From Pseudomonadota bacterium (lineage in GTDB: Bacteria; Pseudomonadota; Gammaproteobacteria; Pseudomonadales; Azotimanducaceae): a stretch of 38,298 bases of DNA. Location of the stretch: positions 1-38,298 of the forward strand of contig JACZXW010000014.1 of assembly GCA_022571415.1 (NCBI GenBank), given 5' to 3'. The position numbers were made by a program, and so were the translations under genes. The notes beneath the pieces were generated by a model. It worked only from the letters and a program-made list of their open reading frames with translations, was not told the DNA's origin and did no database searches. How positions within the stretch are numbered: position 1 is the stretch's first letter; every line of letters begins with the position of its first letter. Below are positions 1 through 9,842 of this stretch, piece after piece.

Positions 1-2021
1 CCAACTCTATCCCCCAACAACTTGACTGAGCCGCCCATTCCAGCACTGCTGGAAACATCTGCTGTGCCAAAGAAGAGTACAGTTCCCGATTCATTATCGC
101 CGTTGTATCCGGACGCGTGGATCAGGATTGACCCCGGCTCGGCATTCGGATCATCGGAACTTGCGTTGAGCTCGGCGCTGGACCTGATCCTCACGCGGCC
201 TTGATTTGCCACAAGTGCAATATTATTGCCAGGATTCTGCGGCTCATTGGGTAACGGTGCGGGCTGGGGTTTACTTTCGATACGACCGGCAATATCAATC
301 AGTGCGTTGGCGTTGACGCTGCCATCGGTGACTTGAACTGTAATCGTGCCATCGGTTCGAATCGTGTCATTCGCACCAATCATCATAAAACCGATGGCAT
401 CAGATTCGGCAGCACTGAGCGCCAGGCCATCAACATTGATAACAAGATTGTTGGAACCCAGATCTAAGGTATTACTGTCAAGATCATTGAGCACAACAAT
501 ATGCGACGCATTGATCTCTATATCCGCTCTCGATCGTCCAAGTGCTGCGCTATGAATGCCAGAATCATCATCAATGGTGATGCTGGGTGCATTCAAAATA
601 AGATCACCGGTTTTACCGGCAGGCGCACTCACATCAACAGAACCGTCAAAGTTGAGTTCGCTCAAAGCCGTCAATTCAACGGTGCCGCCATCACCACTTA
701 TGTCTCCGCCGACAGCCGATACGCTGGCAGAGAAATTCACAGTCTCGGCACTGACAGAAATCAGCCCACCATCGCCCTGCAATGTGGCATCTGCCACCAA
801 CGAGACGCTGGAATCCAGTGACGCTGTTTCATCAGCAACAACAAGTATCGAACCGCCGCCAATTGCGCCAGACACGTCAACAAGGGAATTGTTGCTGACG
901 AGCACGTTCTTCCCTGACAATTCTACCGTGCCGCCGTTCGCCGCTGCAGATGTTGCGACCACGATCGCCGCCTCAGTGACGATCACATTTTCAGTGGAAA
1001 CAATCTGTATTCGTCCACCATCAACTGATGTGCTGGATGCATCCAGCGTGCCGGTATTTAAAACACTGCTGCCAGCGCCAAACAGTCGAATGACGCCATT
1101 TTTATATTCCGCCTGCTTTGCTTTGATCACGCCCGTGTTGTTAACGGCGTAGTCAAACAGGCTTTTGCTGACAGAACTCGTTAGCATCACCATGCCACCA
1201 TCAGCATTGATGGTCCCGGTATTGCTGACAGCCGCCCTGAGGCCCGCGTTGTTTTCGAGCACCTCCGCGGTTATCTCAATTCCTATGAGTTGTTCCGAGC
1301 CAAATCGAACGACAGCCCTGCTACCGGAGGCAAGATTGACATGACCCAGGGTCGCAAGGATGACACCCGTATTGGCAACGGTTTCACCAAGGAGTGTGAC
1401 CTCACCGCCGAGAGAAGCGGAAATCAATCCGTGATTGATGACATAGCCGCCGGCGCCCGTAACAGCTTGCAAGGTGATTTCCTCACCATTGAAAAGGTCG
1501 TCGGTATTGAGCTCAAGAGATGAAGCAAAGACGCTCGCTGCGCTGATAGAAGAGGTCTCGCCAAATATCACGCCTCTCGGATTAACGAGCGCGATGCGAC
1601 CGTTCGCAGTGATGCTGCCAAATATAGCCGTGGGTGATCCGCCAACGATTCGACCGACGAACCATGCAGCGGCATTCGGCTGGGTAATCAGCACAGATTC
1701 ATCCACACCCACATCAAAACTGTCAAAATTCATCAGCAGATTTTGGGATTCCTGGGCGATATGGGTTTCAAGAGGTGAGACGCTGGTTACGCTCCCTTTA
1801 CCCGATACAACAACGCCACCTTCTGGGCCAGCGATCGCCAATGGTGCAAGTAGCAACTGGCTCGCCATCAGTCCTGATGCGAGCAGGCCTTTTTCGAGCA
1901 TGAAGGAAGTGAGCGGTCTTAACCGGTGTTGGATTTGGTGGCGACGAGTGGAGACAAGCGCGGGAGAATATCTATTCTTGCGCCTGATTTTTGTTACCTT
2001 GCGAGATGACCTATTCCGCAT
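1..2021 (-). CDS. Two-partner secretion exoprotein TpsA (filamentous hemagglutinin-like), C-terminus off the window
   Basis: A large secreted beta-helical adhesin or exoprotein exported by the TpsB gene just upstream. The minus-strand frame stays open from an ATG at 2021 to the window edge (about 673 codons seen). It opens with a long basic segment and a hydrophobic signal (about residues 1-64, ending LAPLAIA), typical of extended TPS signal peptides. The hemagglutinin N-terminal secretion domain follows, with the hallmark segments QPNAAAWFVGRIVGG and VNPRGVIFG; the usual NPNG reads NPRG. After that come degenerate beta-helix repeats rich in Gly, Ser, Asn and Val. The start lies 18 nt after the tpsB stop and has a GAGG Shine-Dalgarno-like stretch, so the two genes are an operon. 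The target or toxin C-terminus is not visible, so adhesin versus contact-dependent toxin cannot be decided. Confidence 0.9.
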   Translation of the reverse strand, partial: MRNRSSRKVTKIRRKNRYSPALVSTRRHQIQHRLRPLTSFMLEKGLLASGLMASQLLLAPLAIAGPEGGVVVSGKGSVTSVSPLETHIAQESQNLLMNFDSFDVGVDESVLITQPNAAAWFVGRIVGGSPTAIFGSITANGRIALVNPRGVIFGETSSISAASVFASSLELNTDDLFNGEEITLQAVTGAGGYVINHGLISASLGGEVTLLGETVANTGVILATLGHVNLASGSRAVVRFGSEQLIGIEITAEVLENNAGLRAAVSNTGTINADGGMVMLTSSVSKSLFDYAVNNTGVIKAKQAEYKNGVIRLFGAGSSVLNTGTLDASSTSVDGGRIQIVSTENVIVTEAAIVVATSAAANGGTVELSGKNVLVSNNSLVDVSGAIGGGSILVVADETASLDSSVSLVADATLQGDGGLISVSAETVNFSASVSAVGGDISGDGGTVELTALSELNFDGSVDVSAPAGKTGDLILNAPSITIDDDSGIHSAALGRSRADIEINASHIVVLNDLDSNTLDLGSNNLVINVDGLALSAAESDAIGFMMIGANDTIRTDGTITVQVTDGSVNANALIDIAGRIESKPQPAPLPNEPQNPGNNIALVANQGRVRIRSSAELNASSDDPNAEPGSILIHASGYNGDNESGTVLFFGTADVSSSAGMGGSVKLLGDRV

Positions 2022-2039
2022 CTGCCTCAGGTTTTCTTG

Positions 2040-3968
2040 TTAACGAATTTGGTAGGTTACATCCAGGTAAACTCGTGACTTACCCGTAGCATCTAAAAAA
2101 TTGTCCTGATATTTTGTTGATTGAGGTTTTGCCAGTATTAAATTCGCTACTCCCATCCCTGGCCAACTCACCCGCATCCCCAGGCCATACCCCTTAATCA
2201 CTGCATCACGATCCTTTGCACCGCCCAGTCCTCGTGCGACCCCATAGGCGTAATCATAAAAAAAGTAAGGCCTAAGTGGGTCAAGCGGTAACTTGAACAT
2301 TTTTACCGGGTCCACCGGCAGATCGAAAAAAAGTTCAAAGCCAGCATAGATCCCGCTATCCACCGAAACATCGGCAACTCCAAAAGCCCGTACTGCATTC
2401 GGCCCTCCTAATGAAAACTGTTCTACAGATGACAAAAACTTCTCCGTATACTGGCTATTGACCTTAACCACAAAATTGAAGAAGGTGTTTTTCAACTTCT
2501 CCGGATTATTCTTTTTCGTCAACCAGTTGTAAATACTGAAACGTTTCAACAAGTTGGCGTTAAACAATACCTTTGTAAAATCCGTCGATTGGCCTCTCAC
2601 TTCACCAGCGATAATATGTCCCTGATCAATCGCCAGGCGTCCCGTAAACAGCAGTTTCTGCCTATCCCATAGCTGCGTGTAATCCGCCGCAACCGAAAAC
2701 GTTTCAATGACCTGGTCCGTGGACAAGGTCGTCAACTGCCCAACCTGGAATAGCACGTCCTTCTGCGTATAACCTGCCACCGCCCTAAAACTCCGGGTTC
2801 TACCGCGGAGAAACTGATAGGAAGCCGTTATAGCGTAGTTGTCAGTCTCACCAATAATTTCGGGCAAGTTCGCCAGGCTCGTCACGGAGAACTGGTTAGA
2901 ACTAATCGACGCCCTTAAGCTGCCGCGCCCGTTCCTGGTAAAGGGCAGCTCATACTCAAGTAAACCATAGGTCGTTGAATCCGGTCCTTCCGAGCGCAGA
3001 AGACCCAAAACCAGCCGATGCCCCCTGTTGCCAATATTCAGCCAGCGGGTCGTCGCAAACAGCCGCATCACACCCGTCGTTTCAGATCCGTGGTTATCGG
3101 CAAGAATTGACGAAGTCCAGGACTGTTCTTGCAAAACACCGAGGTTTAAACGAGTTTCACCTATATTGGTACCAGGAGAGAATGATCCCCTAACACGCAC
3201 ACCAGGTAAATCATTTATCCGACGAAGGGCGCTTTCTATCTGCTCTTCGGTCACTGGCTCGCCGATTTCATTGCTAAAGGACGCCATTATGATCGAATCC
3301 TTGAAGATCTCATTATTGGACACGATAACGTCGCCCAATCGCCCTTCCAGAACGCTCAGCCTGATCACTTTTTCCTGGGTCTCAGGATCGGTAACCACCT
3401 CCTGCTCCGGGATAAATGCGGTAGCCAGAATAAAACCGCGTTCCCGGTAGTGCTCAGTGACAGCAAGGGCAATAGCATCGAGCTGCTCAATGGTGATCCA
3501 ACCCCGCTGATTCTCTATCAATTCAACCATCCGAATGAGATTCTGGGCGTCTTCCTCATCTGGCTCAGATCCGCGGTCTATAATCTGCCGGAGAAATCTT
3601 CCGATATCATCCAGATCCCTTGAAGTAAACCCATTGTCATCCAGGTCGGTTGCCTGTAGTTCAAAAAACCTCTGGTCAATAATCTCCTGGATAATTTCCT
3701 GGGTAATTTCCTGATCTGGATGCGGCACTACGCCTTCTATGATGATCCTGTCGACAGGCAGGCGCTCCAGTTCGCCCTCGCCATACAGCCGGGCGGAAAC
3801 CCGGGGAATATCAATAGTTTCTGGTTCCTTAAACAGGTCCTTATCAACAACCCGGGTTACAAACTCCAATTCCTCCATCCGAAACTGCGGAAATTCCGCT
3901 GCGCCCATGACAAGAAAACTGCCCAAAATCAGCAAAACCCTGACACAGTGTCTGTGATGTTTACTCAT
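2040..3968 (-). CDS. Two-partner secretion outer-membrane transporter TpsB (ShlB/FhaC family)
   Basis: An Omp85-superfamily beta-barrel that secretes the adjacent TpsA across the outer membrane. A signal peptide covers about residues 1-24 (ending MGAAEF). A POTRA-type region follows: a first strand near VDRIIIEGV (72-80), then the helix and strands TIEQLDAIALAV to RLSVLEGRLGDV (159-214). A second POTRA (about 215-285) leads into the barrel. A conserved late barrel segment reads AVRAFG, and the C-terminus ends in a beta-strand (YLDVTYQIR). At 642 residues it is longer than typical 550-600 residue members. Part of the excess is an acidic insertion at about 85-157 containing DLDDNGFTSRDL, a calcium-loop-like stretch. 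The 289 nt upstream (3969-4257) separate it from the kinase gene and should carry its promoter, although I could not fix one. Confidence 0.9.
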   Translation of the reverse strand: MSKHHRHCVRVLLILGSFLVMGAAEFPQFRMEELEFVTRVVDKDLFKEPETIDIPRVSARLYGEGELERLPVDRIIIEGVVPHPDQEITQEIIQEIIDQRFFELQATDLDDNGFTSRDLDDIGRFLRQIIDRGSEPDEEDAQNLIRMVELIENQRGWITIEQLDAIALAVTEHYRERGFILATAFIPEQEVVTDPETQEKVIRLSVLEGRLGDVIVSNNEIFKDSIIMASFSNEIGEPVTEEQIESALRRINDLPGVRVRGSFSPGTNIGETRLNLGVLQEQSWTSSILADNHGSETTGVMRLFATTRWLNIGNRGHRLVLGLLRSEGPDSTTYGLLEYELPFTRNGRGSLRASISSNQFSVTSLANLPEIIGETDNYAITASYQFLRGRTRSFRAVAGYTQKDVLFQVGQLTTLSTDQVIETFSVAADYTQLWDRQKLLFTGRLAIDQGHIIAGEVRGQSTDFTKVLFNANLLKRFSIYNWLTKKNNPEKLKNTFFNFVVKVNSQYTEKFLSSVEQFSLGGPNAVRAFGVADVSVDSGIYAGFELFFDLPVDPVKMFKLPLDPLRPYFFYDYAYGVARGLGGAKDRDAVIKGYGLGMRVSWPGMGVANLILAKPQSTKYQDNFLDATGKSRVYLDVTYQIR

Positions 3969-4257
3969 TTACTACGCAGTTCCCTTTCAGGCTCCTAAAT
4001 TTACGGTCAAAACAAATGTTGGTACACCACGGGAACATCTCAATTTTCAATCTAGCTTGCGGTCAGTCTTCTATGCATCGAGAAACTTGTGCCGACTAAA
4101 ATGACTACTGTTGCGAGTGGCATAAGACAGGGAAAGGTATCGTATATCGCGCTGCTAGTCTATCTGCGGCGCCAATATCCCGTTCCGGGAAATCACTTTC
4201 TGGGGAGTATTCATGTGATGTTAGTGGCCGCTTACTGAACTCGAAGCAAGTCTCGGG

Positions 4258-7125
4258 TTAAATCTGGCGGAGAATCCTGAATCCAGTCACAGGGTCAGCT
4301 TCACCGCTATGGGCAACCCACTTGTCAATACTGCACTCGCTTTTTGGATCCGTATGCGCCCCGCCAACGGCGAGCAGGCTGCCATCTTCACGTATTGCCC
4401 ATTCGCGCGCATTACCCACATAGTTGTACAGGCCCCAGTCGTTAGGTCTTCCTGACAGCGCACCCAGTAACTTTTCACCCAGCCGAACACCGCGTGAATC
4501 CACGGTACAATTGACATTAGCATCCACTATCACCTTCTCAGTTTGAGCGGCGTGGTGCCATTCTTCCACTGTGGGCAAGCGATAGGAGCGGCCACTTTTT
4601 TCGGACAACCAGGCGGCGTAAGCGTTTGCTTGAGCGAGGGTCAGATTCGTGGCTGGAATTTTAGGCTCCCCCTGAAGATCGTTACAGTCGGCGACCGTAT
4701 CGCAATACTTGTTATAGTCCCCAATATTGATTTCGGTGCGGCTGATGGCGAATTTGCTGATGCCTCTTGGAATGCCCGGAATGACCACCAGGCGCGGTCC
4801 GGGAAATCCTTCCGATAACCGATCCTCACAGTAACTGCGGCTTCGGCGGCCTTTCCCTTCCAGTCCCCTGGCTGTACAGGGATCTTTGTCGGTAATTACG
4901 ATATTCGATATGAGAGGCTCTCCCGGTAAGTAAGTCATCACTCTTTCCTTGACTTCCCGGGCTCTTGCTGGTTTTGCCACGGCAATTCGCAACGCGATGC
5001 AACCGGCTATCGCCTTGGCAATATTCTCCCGGTCAACCTCGTACCGGGCTGCATAGGTATTTTGCAAGTTGGTAATGGTTGTACCAAGCAGGGTCAATTC
5101 ATCTTCGCCGGTGTAGTTGGCATCGCCCGCTTTCGATGGAATTTCACCCTTACAGCGCAGGATATTTCTGAGCGTCGACAGATGGGTGTCATAGGCATCC
5201 ATCCTTCTGGCCTCAGCCTCATCCGCCAGTCTCAGTTCTTCGGCCGCCAGAGTCGCAGCAAGTTCAGCCGCTTTCTGCTTGGCATCCTTTTCTTCATAGT
5301 CAGTATTGGCATACCTTCGCTGCTGCAGCACAACGTTGAGAACTCCTTTTTCTGCTGTGGTATCGGCGGGATTGAACAAATGATATTTTCTCTGCTCCAC
5401 TTGCTGCATATGCCTTTCCGCTTCATCCAGGAACTCAAGCGCATTCTTCACACTGTCCCAATCGTTAGGCAAGTTACTTCCTTCAATGCGAAGTCTGCCT
5501 ATTTCTTCAAGATAGGCGTTCAGCACTTCTTCTTCTTTTATCGTCACGTTATTTGAATAGGCGTCAAGATCTGTCTCACCGACTTCTTCGGCCCAGTCAT
5601 CCTGCATATTCAAATAGGCGCTTTTCATTCGGTTCAAGCCCGTGTACACCTGGTCATGCCAGACTTCTGAGCCCCAGTCTGGTGTCTCCAACTGTCCCCG
5701 CAATGAATTTTCATTACCTTCCAGGGCAAGCCTAAAGTCCTGTAATTCCTGCGGTTCCTCAACGGGCCCCGATAAATAGGAGTAGACCCCAAAACCCACT
5801 GAAGCCAGTAAAACCGCAGCAATCGCGGTATTACGAAGAATCGGCGGATCCTCACTGAACATGCCTTCCTGGAATTCATCAATCGACTGGGTGCGGTTTT
5901 CACCCTTGATTTCCAGGGCTTTCCTCAGCGCCTTCCAGTGACGTCTTTTGAGGGAGGGGACGCGCTCTGGAGTCATTCCGCGATCGAGTGCCTTGTCGGC
6001 CGGGACTCTGTCGTAGGGGTGTTTACCGGTAAAGAGTTCGTAGGCTACCAGCGCGACGGCGTAGACATCATCTGACTTTGAGGGTTCCATGCCTTTGAGC
6101 ATTTCGTAGCTGGCATAGGTGGGTGTCAGAGCACCCAGAGACCCAGCATCAAAAACTGTTTTTTCACCATCCGCCTTGAGATCACCAGGATTCGATACCG
6201 CTCTTGCGATACCGAAGTCGAATACCTTGGCTACTTTATCTTCCGTGTAGAAAATATTACCTGGCTTAAAATCCGAGTGGACAATACCTGCACCATGCGC
6301 CCGGCTTAACCCCTGGCAGATACCATCGATGATATTCCAGGCATCCTCTATCGAGACCCCTTCCGGATGCTCTTTAAGATAGTCATCAAGCGGCATTCCG
6401 GTGAGGAGTTCCATGGTCATGAATACCGTGTCACCTTCACGGTCGAAGTCATACACCCCCATGATATTTTTGTGCGGGATCCCGCGTGTTTTTGCCATCT
6501 CGCGCTGGAGAGAGAGATACGCATCCTTATGCTGGGAAAAATTCTCGTTCAGCATTTTGACCGCGATATAAGGGTTCTTTTCCTGGGATTCCTGTGCCCT
6601 CAAGTCGAGAGCTTTATAGACATCTCCCATACCGCCACTGCCTACTTTCTCTTCCAGCACGAAACGGTTTTTGAGCAGCCTGCCTGCTTCGGAGTTACCT
6701 TTGGACTCTATTTGCCTGCCTACTGAGGCAATATAAGTGGTATCAGAATCCGTCTCCCTGCCACCGTCAATGACTGTTGCATCGTCGTCGATGTCAGGAT
6801 TTATCACAGTGGCATCATCATCGACTGCAGGTCTTACCGCGGTGGCGTCATTTCTTCCGCTTGCACCACGTAAAATCGTCGCCTGGTCGTTGCCGACCGC
6901 CGGGGTCGATGCTCTTATAATGGTGGCGTTGTCAGAACCGTCTTTAGCCGGCTCCCGAAGAATGGTGGCGCTTTCATTAGCCACAGGCTTTCGCAGGATG
7001 GTTTCTGCCGCTGCAGATTCGTCTTCCGTAGAAGACTTGTCCTTTACCCTGGTCTCGTCGTCATTTGGCTGCTGACGAATGGCAGTTTCATCCGAGTCAG
7101 AGCTATCAGGTCGATGTTTAGACAT
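4258..7125 (-). CDS. Membrane Ser/Thr protein kinase with N-terminal ATI-R repeat tail and C-terminal SUMF1/FGE-like domain
   Basis: A eukaryotic-like (Hanks) kinase of 955 residues. Residues 1-135 are an acidic, disordered tail with about nine spaced repeats of the type (A/E)T(I/A/V)(L/I/V)(R/N/D), near 13, 42, 53, 67, 82, 94, 105 and 116. The kinase domain (about 155-425) has a GSGGMG loop at 162-167, Lys190, HSDFKPGN at 283-290 (HRD replaced by HSD, so a non-RD kinase), DFG at 303-305 and an APE-like YASYEM. A membrane span lies at about 433-452. A charged, helical, probably periplasmic region follows to about 765. The last 185 residues are SUMF1/formylglycine-enzyme-like (SRTEINIGDY, YRLPTVEEW, VGNAREW, TGFRI), probably for binding rather than catalysis. 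The gene lies 102 nt downstream of the cyclase-FHA gene, on the same strand. Its substrate is unknown; the repeat threonines are good autophosphorylation candidates (inference). Confidence 0.9.
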   Translation of the reverse strand: MSKHRPDSSDSDETAIRQQPNDDETRVKDKSSTEDESAAAETILRKPVANESATILREPAKDGSDNATIIRASTPAVGNDQATILRGASGRNDATAVRPAVDDDATVINPDIDDDATVIDGGRETDSDTTYIASVGRQIESKGNSEAGRLLKNRFVLEEKVGSGGMGDVYKALDLRAQESQEKNPYIAVKMLNENFSQHKDAYLSLQREMAKTRGIPHKNIMGVYDFDREGDTVFMTMELLTGMPLDDYLKEHPEGVSIEDAWNIIDGICQGLSRAHGAGIVHSDFKPGNIFYTEDKVAKVFDFGIARAVSNPGDLKADGEKTVFDAGSLGALTPTYASYEMLKGMEPSKSDDVYAVALVAYELFTGKHPYDRVPADKALDRGMTPERVPSLKRRHWKALRKALEIKGENRTQSIDEFQEGMFSEDPPILRNTAIAAVLLASVGFGVYSYLSGPVEEPQELQDFRLALEGNENSLRGQLETPDWGSEVWHDQVYTGLNRMKSAYLNMQDDWAEEVGETDLDAYSNNVTIKEEEVLNAYLEEIGRLRIEGSNLPNDWDSVKNALEFLDEAERHMQQVEQRKYHLFNPADTTAEKGVLNVVLQQRRYANTDYEEKDAKQKAAELAATLAAEELRLADEAEARRMDAYDTHLSTLRNILRCKGEIPSKAGDANYTGEDELTLLGTTITNLQNTYAARYEVDRENIAKAIAGCIALRIAVAKPARAREVKERVMTYLPGEPLISNIVITDKDPCTARGLEGKGRRSRSYCEDRLSEGFPGPRLVVIPGIPRGISKFAISRTEINIGDYNKYCDTVADCNDLQGEPKIPATNLTLAQANAYAAWLSEKSGRSYRLPTVEEWHHAAQTEKVIVDANVNCTVDSRGVRLGEKLLGALSGRPNDWGLYNYVGNAREWAIREDGSLLAVGGAHTDPKSECSIDKWVAHSGEADPVTGFRILRQI

Positions 7126-7227
7126 ACCTGCAACTCATCCATCATATAATCTGGACAGAACTGTGTATTGTGCGATTTTTTTGCCTGTTTGCCTAGAGCT
7201 TACGGCAATTTCAGGACTATCGGGCAG

Positions 7228-8127
7228 CTATTCGCAGATATAGCGAATCACATCATTCGGGTCTTCTTTGGAGATCTCCTCGCCGAGGCCTATATAACCT
7301 GAACCCCAGAGCATTAACTCCTGCCTGCGCAGGAAGATATCCTCTCCATCATCCGTCCGGATAAAGGTTCCATTGGAACTCTGGTCCGTCAGCAGGAATT
7401 TGCCCCGGCGAAACTCCAGCGTCGCATGGGCGCGGGACGCCAGGCGGGTTTTGCACAGTAAATCACTCTGTACCCCGCGGCCAATAACGAAGGTGCGATG
7501 GTCATCTGACGCCAGACGCTGCTGGTTGCCCTGGAATTCGAGCGCTAGATACTTTACTTTTTCCGTGACTTCGACGGTTGAAATCTCGATTCGAGTGACA
7601 TCGCCGCTTGCTTCCCACACGACCTGGTGGACGACTATTTCCTCTTCCTTGCCCTTAACGTTGGTTTTATCAAACTCACGACTCATGTCCTGGAGATCAG
7701 GGTCCAACAACGCGACGGTCTCTTGCGTGGTGATGATCTGCGCGCCTTTGGCAATGCCAGCCATCCTCGCAGAAACATTCACAGCATCACCAAATACGTC
7801 ACCATCTTCCATCAATATCGCCGGCCCAAAATGTAATCCGACCTTGATGGAAATTTCAACATCCTCGCCCTGAATACCAGCGGAGATTTCTTCCTGGCAC
7901 TCTATGGCTGCCCTAACGCAATCGTTAGCAGAAGAGAATCGGCACATAATTTCATCGCCTATGGTCTTGATAACGAAGCCCTGATGGCCTTCTGTTATCT
8001 TCGCCATGATGTCTATGACTTTACCAATTATCCTATTGGCGTTTTCATCACCGAGAGTTTCATACAACTTTGTACTCCCGGTAACGTCCGCAAACATGAC
8101 CCCAACTTCTACCTTCTCTTTAGCCAT
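7228..8127 (-). CDS. Class III adenylate cyclase fused to a C-terminal FHA domain
   Basis: A soluble 299-residue protein predicted to make cAMP and bind phosphothreonine. The cyclase domain (about 5-170) has all expected catalytic residues: metal-binding Asp14 (FADVTGST) and Asp58 (KTIGDE), adenine-selecting Lys54 and Asp114 (VFGDAVN), and transition-state Asn117 and Arg121 (NVSARM). The Lys/Asp pair favours ATP over GTP. The FHA domain (about 210-285) has GRG at 216-218, SRAH at 231-234 and SSNGTF at 250-255, the phosphopeptide-binding signature. It is the first gene of a two-gene unit with the kinase and is divergent from the PP2C gene, from which it is separated by 204 nt. The arrangement suggests cyclase activity or location is controlled through phosphothreonines made by the kinase (inference). 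CRP, a possible cAMP receptor, is encoded 5.6 kb away. Confidence 0.92.
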   Translation of the reverse strand: MAKEKVEVGVMFADVTGSTKLYETLGDENANRIIGKVIDIMAKITEGHQGFVIKTIGDEIMCRFSSANDCVRAAIECQEEISAGIQGEDVEISIKVGLHFGPAILMEDGDVFGDAVNVSARMAGIAKGAQIITTQETVALLDPDLQDMSREFDKTNVKGKEEEIVVHQVVWEASGDVTRIEISTVEVTEKVKYLALEFQGNQQRLASDDHRTFVIGRGVQSDLLCKTRLASRAHATLEFRRGKFLLTDQSSNGTFIRTDDGEDIFLRRQELMLWGSGYIGLGEEISKEDPNDVIRYICE

Positions 8128-8331
8128 CCAACCGTGTTTTGTCTATCTTTTAGATTGCAAAGAATATAGCGAGTACGAACATTTTGCCAGCCGTTTTCTG
8201 GAATGCGAATCTCGAGGGATCCTGGCGCTCTGCCAGCGCCATTGGTGCCATTGCCTATGGCATTATGCTGAAGAATGGTAGACAATAATTTCCCTTGTAA
8301 GATGTCCGCAAACAGCATTTAGGAACCATTT

Positions 8332-9678
8332 TTGCATCAATACGGCGCCGCTACACATGTAGGTAATATTCGTGATAACAACGAAGATAGTTATGTCTGT
8401 GACGGAAAAAAAGGGCTTTGGATTGTAGCCGATGGCATGGGAGGCCTCGGATTCGGCGAAGTCGCCAGCGCAATAACAACTTATACCGTCACGAAAATGA
8501 TTGGCGAAGGTCACGGTGTGAACCAGGCAATCGAATTTGCGCATTCACAGATCAAGGCTTATGCAGAGAGCGACGGCATGGGCACCAACATGGGCACTAC
8601 CATTGTGCTTCTACTTTCACATGGCAGCCTGTACAACATATTCTGGGTAGGTGACTCCAGGGCCTATTTGCTCGACAAGGGAGAGATCAGACAGGTCACT
8701 GTAGATCACTCGTTAGTCCAGTCCCTCGTTGATCAGGGGGAAATAACACCAGAAGAGGCTGAAACCGACCCTCGCAAGAATGCAGTAACTCGCGCTCTCG
8801 GCGTGCAGGAACTTGAAACGGTGAGGGCGGATAGTGTCAGCGACAAGTGGAAACCAGGTCAAAAAATTTTACTTTGCAGCGATGGTCTGACTGATTGCGT
8901 CAGTAAATCCGAAATCCAGGCAATACTGCAGAAGGACGGAACTGACCAGGAATTAACCAATCGTCTGATCCAGGCAGCGCTGGAAGGCGGTGGCAAAGAT
9001 AATGTTACCGTTATTATCGTGTCGGCTGCCCCCGGTACAAAATTCGCCGACAGTGATACCCATGTTCCGGATGGTACGAAAGATGATACAGCTGACCCAT
9101 CAAGCGACGACACCGGGCAGCGTAACGCCAGGAACGACTTCAAAGGGAATCAAGGAGGAGATAAGCAAGCTAATGCCAGGCAACTCGAGCTGACCATGCC
9201 GGAAACTACCAAGAGTATCGCTACTTTGAGAGAAGTACTTCGCCAGAGAACGTCAGGACCTCTCGGCCTTACTAAAAAGTCAAAAGCCTTGCTCGCGATT
9301 GCTGCCAGTCTTTTGCTCGCGATTCTCATCACCATGTCCAACATCGGTCCGGGTAAGAAGCCAGCAAAACCAGCGGAGTTCAGCCAACGAGAGGAGGCTC
9401 CCGCGTTTAACCGGCGTGAGTTTCCTGCAATCGATTTGCCTCTTAAAGGTCTAATCATCCAGGTGGGTGTATTTGCCAGGCTGGAAGGTGCCGAAGAAAA
9501 ACAGATTGCCCTGAGTCAACTTGGGCTCGATTCTTATGTTCAGAAAAGATCCACTGAGCATGGGCTGTTATATGCAGTACTCCTTGGACCACTGTCTGCT
9601 GAGAGCCACCAGTCTACAGTGGCCACTCTCATGGCTAACAATTTCAACCACTTTCACCCGCTTGCGAGAGGTTCGTGA
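8332..9678 (+). CDS. PP2C-type Ser/Thr phosphatase with transmembrane span and C-terminal SPOR domain
   Basis: A 448-residue phosphatase opposing the neighbouring kinase. The start is a TTG at 8332 with AGGAA about 7 nt upstream; the protein begins directly in the PP2C fold. Metal and catalytic motifs are intact: Arg14, Glu18-Asp19, ADGMGG at 33-38, GDSRAY at 107-112, SDGLTD at 183-188 and GKDNVT at 221-226. The phosphatase domain ends at about 232. An acidic and polar linker leads to a membrane helix at about 318-336. After a short Pro/Glu linker comes a SPOR-like fold at about 373-445 (LIIQVGVFARLEGAEEKQIA, LLYAVLLGPL). SPOR domains bind denuded septal peptidoglycan, so the C-terminus would sit in the periplasm. 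PP2C phosphatases normally lack SPOR, so this architecture is unusual. Confidence 0.9.
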   Translation: MHQYGAATHVGNIRDNNEDSYVCDGKKGLWIVADGMGGLGFGEVASAITTYTVTKMIGEGHGVNQAIEFAHSQIKAYAESDGMGTNMGTTIVLLLSHGSLYNIFWVGDSRAYLLDKGEIRQVTVDHSLVQSLVDQGEITPEEAETDPRKNAVTRALGVQELETVRADSVSDKWKPGQKILLCSDGLTDCVSKSEIQAILQKDGTDQELTNRLIQAALEGGGKDNVTVIIVSAAPGTKFADSDTHVPDGTKDDTADPSSDDTGQRNARNDFKGNQGGDKQANARQLELTMPETTKSIATLREVLRQRTSGPLGLTKKSKALLAIAASLLLAILITMSNIGPGKKPAKPAEFSQREEAPAFNRREFPAIDLPLKGLIIQVGVFARLEGAEEKQIALSQLGLDSYVQKRSTEHGLLYAVLLGPLSAESHQSTVATLMANNFNHFHPLARGS

Positions 9679-9842
9679 TTCTTCAGGCCCAGATACGAGT
9701 TAGAATGCACAGCGAAAATACCACCTACCCAACATGGGAGGCGTTATCTATAATGCGCGATCTGGATTTGGTGTCAATTTACCCTTGAAGACACTAATGG
9801 AGAGGTCATGAAGATACTACGGAGAGAAAGGTTTCCACAATA

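Noticed and set aside
22-1152. Several plus-strand open frames at the left edge
   Set aside because: They lie opposite the strongly supported TpsA frame, have no recognisable domains, and reflect its repetitive composition.
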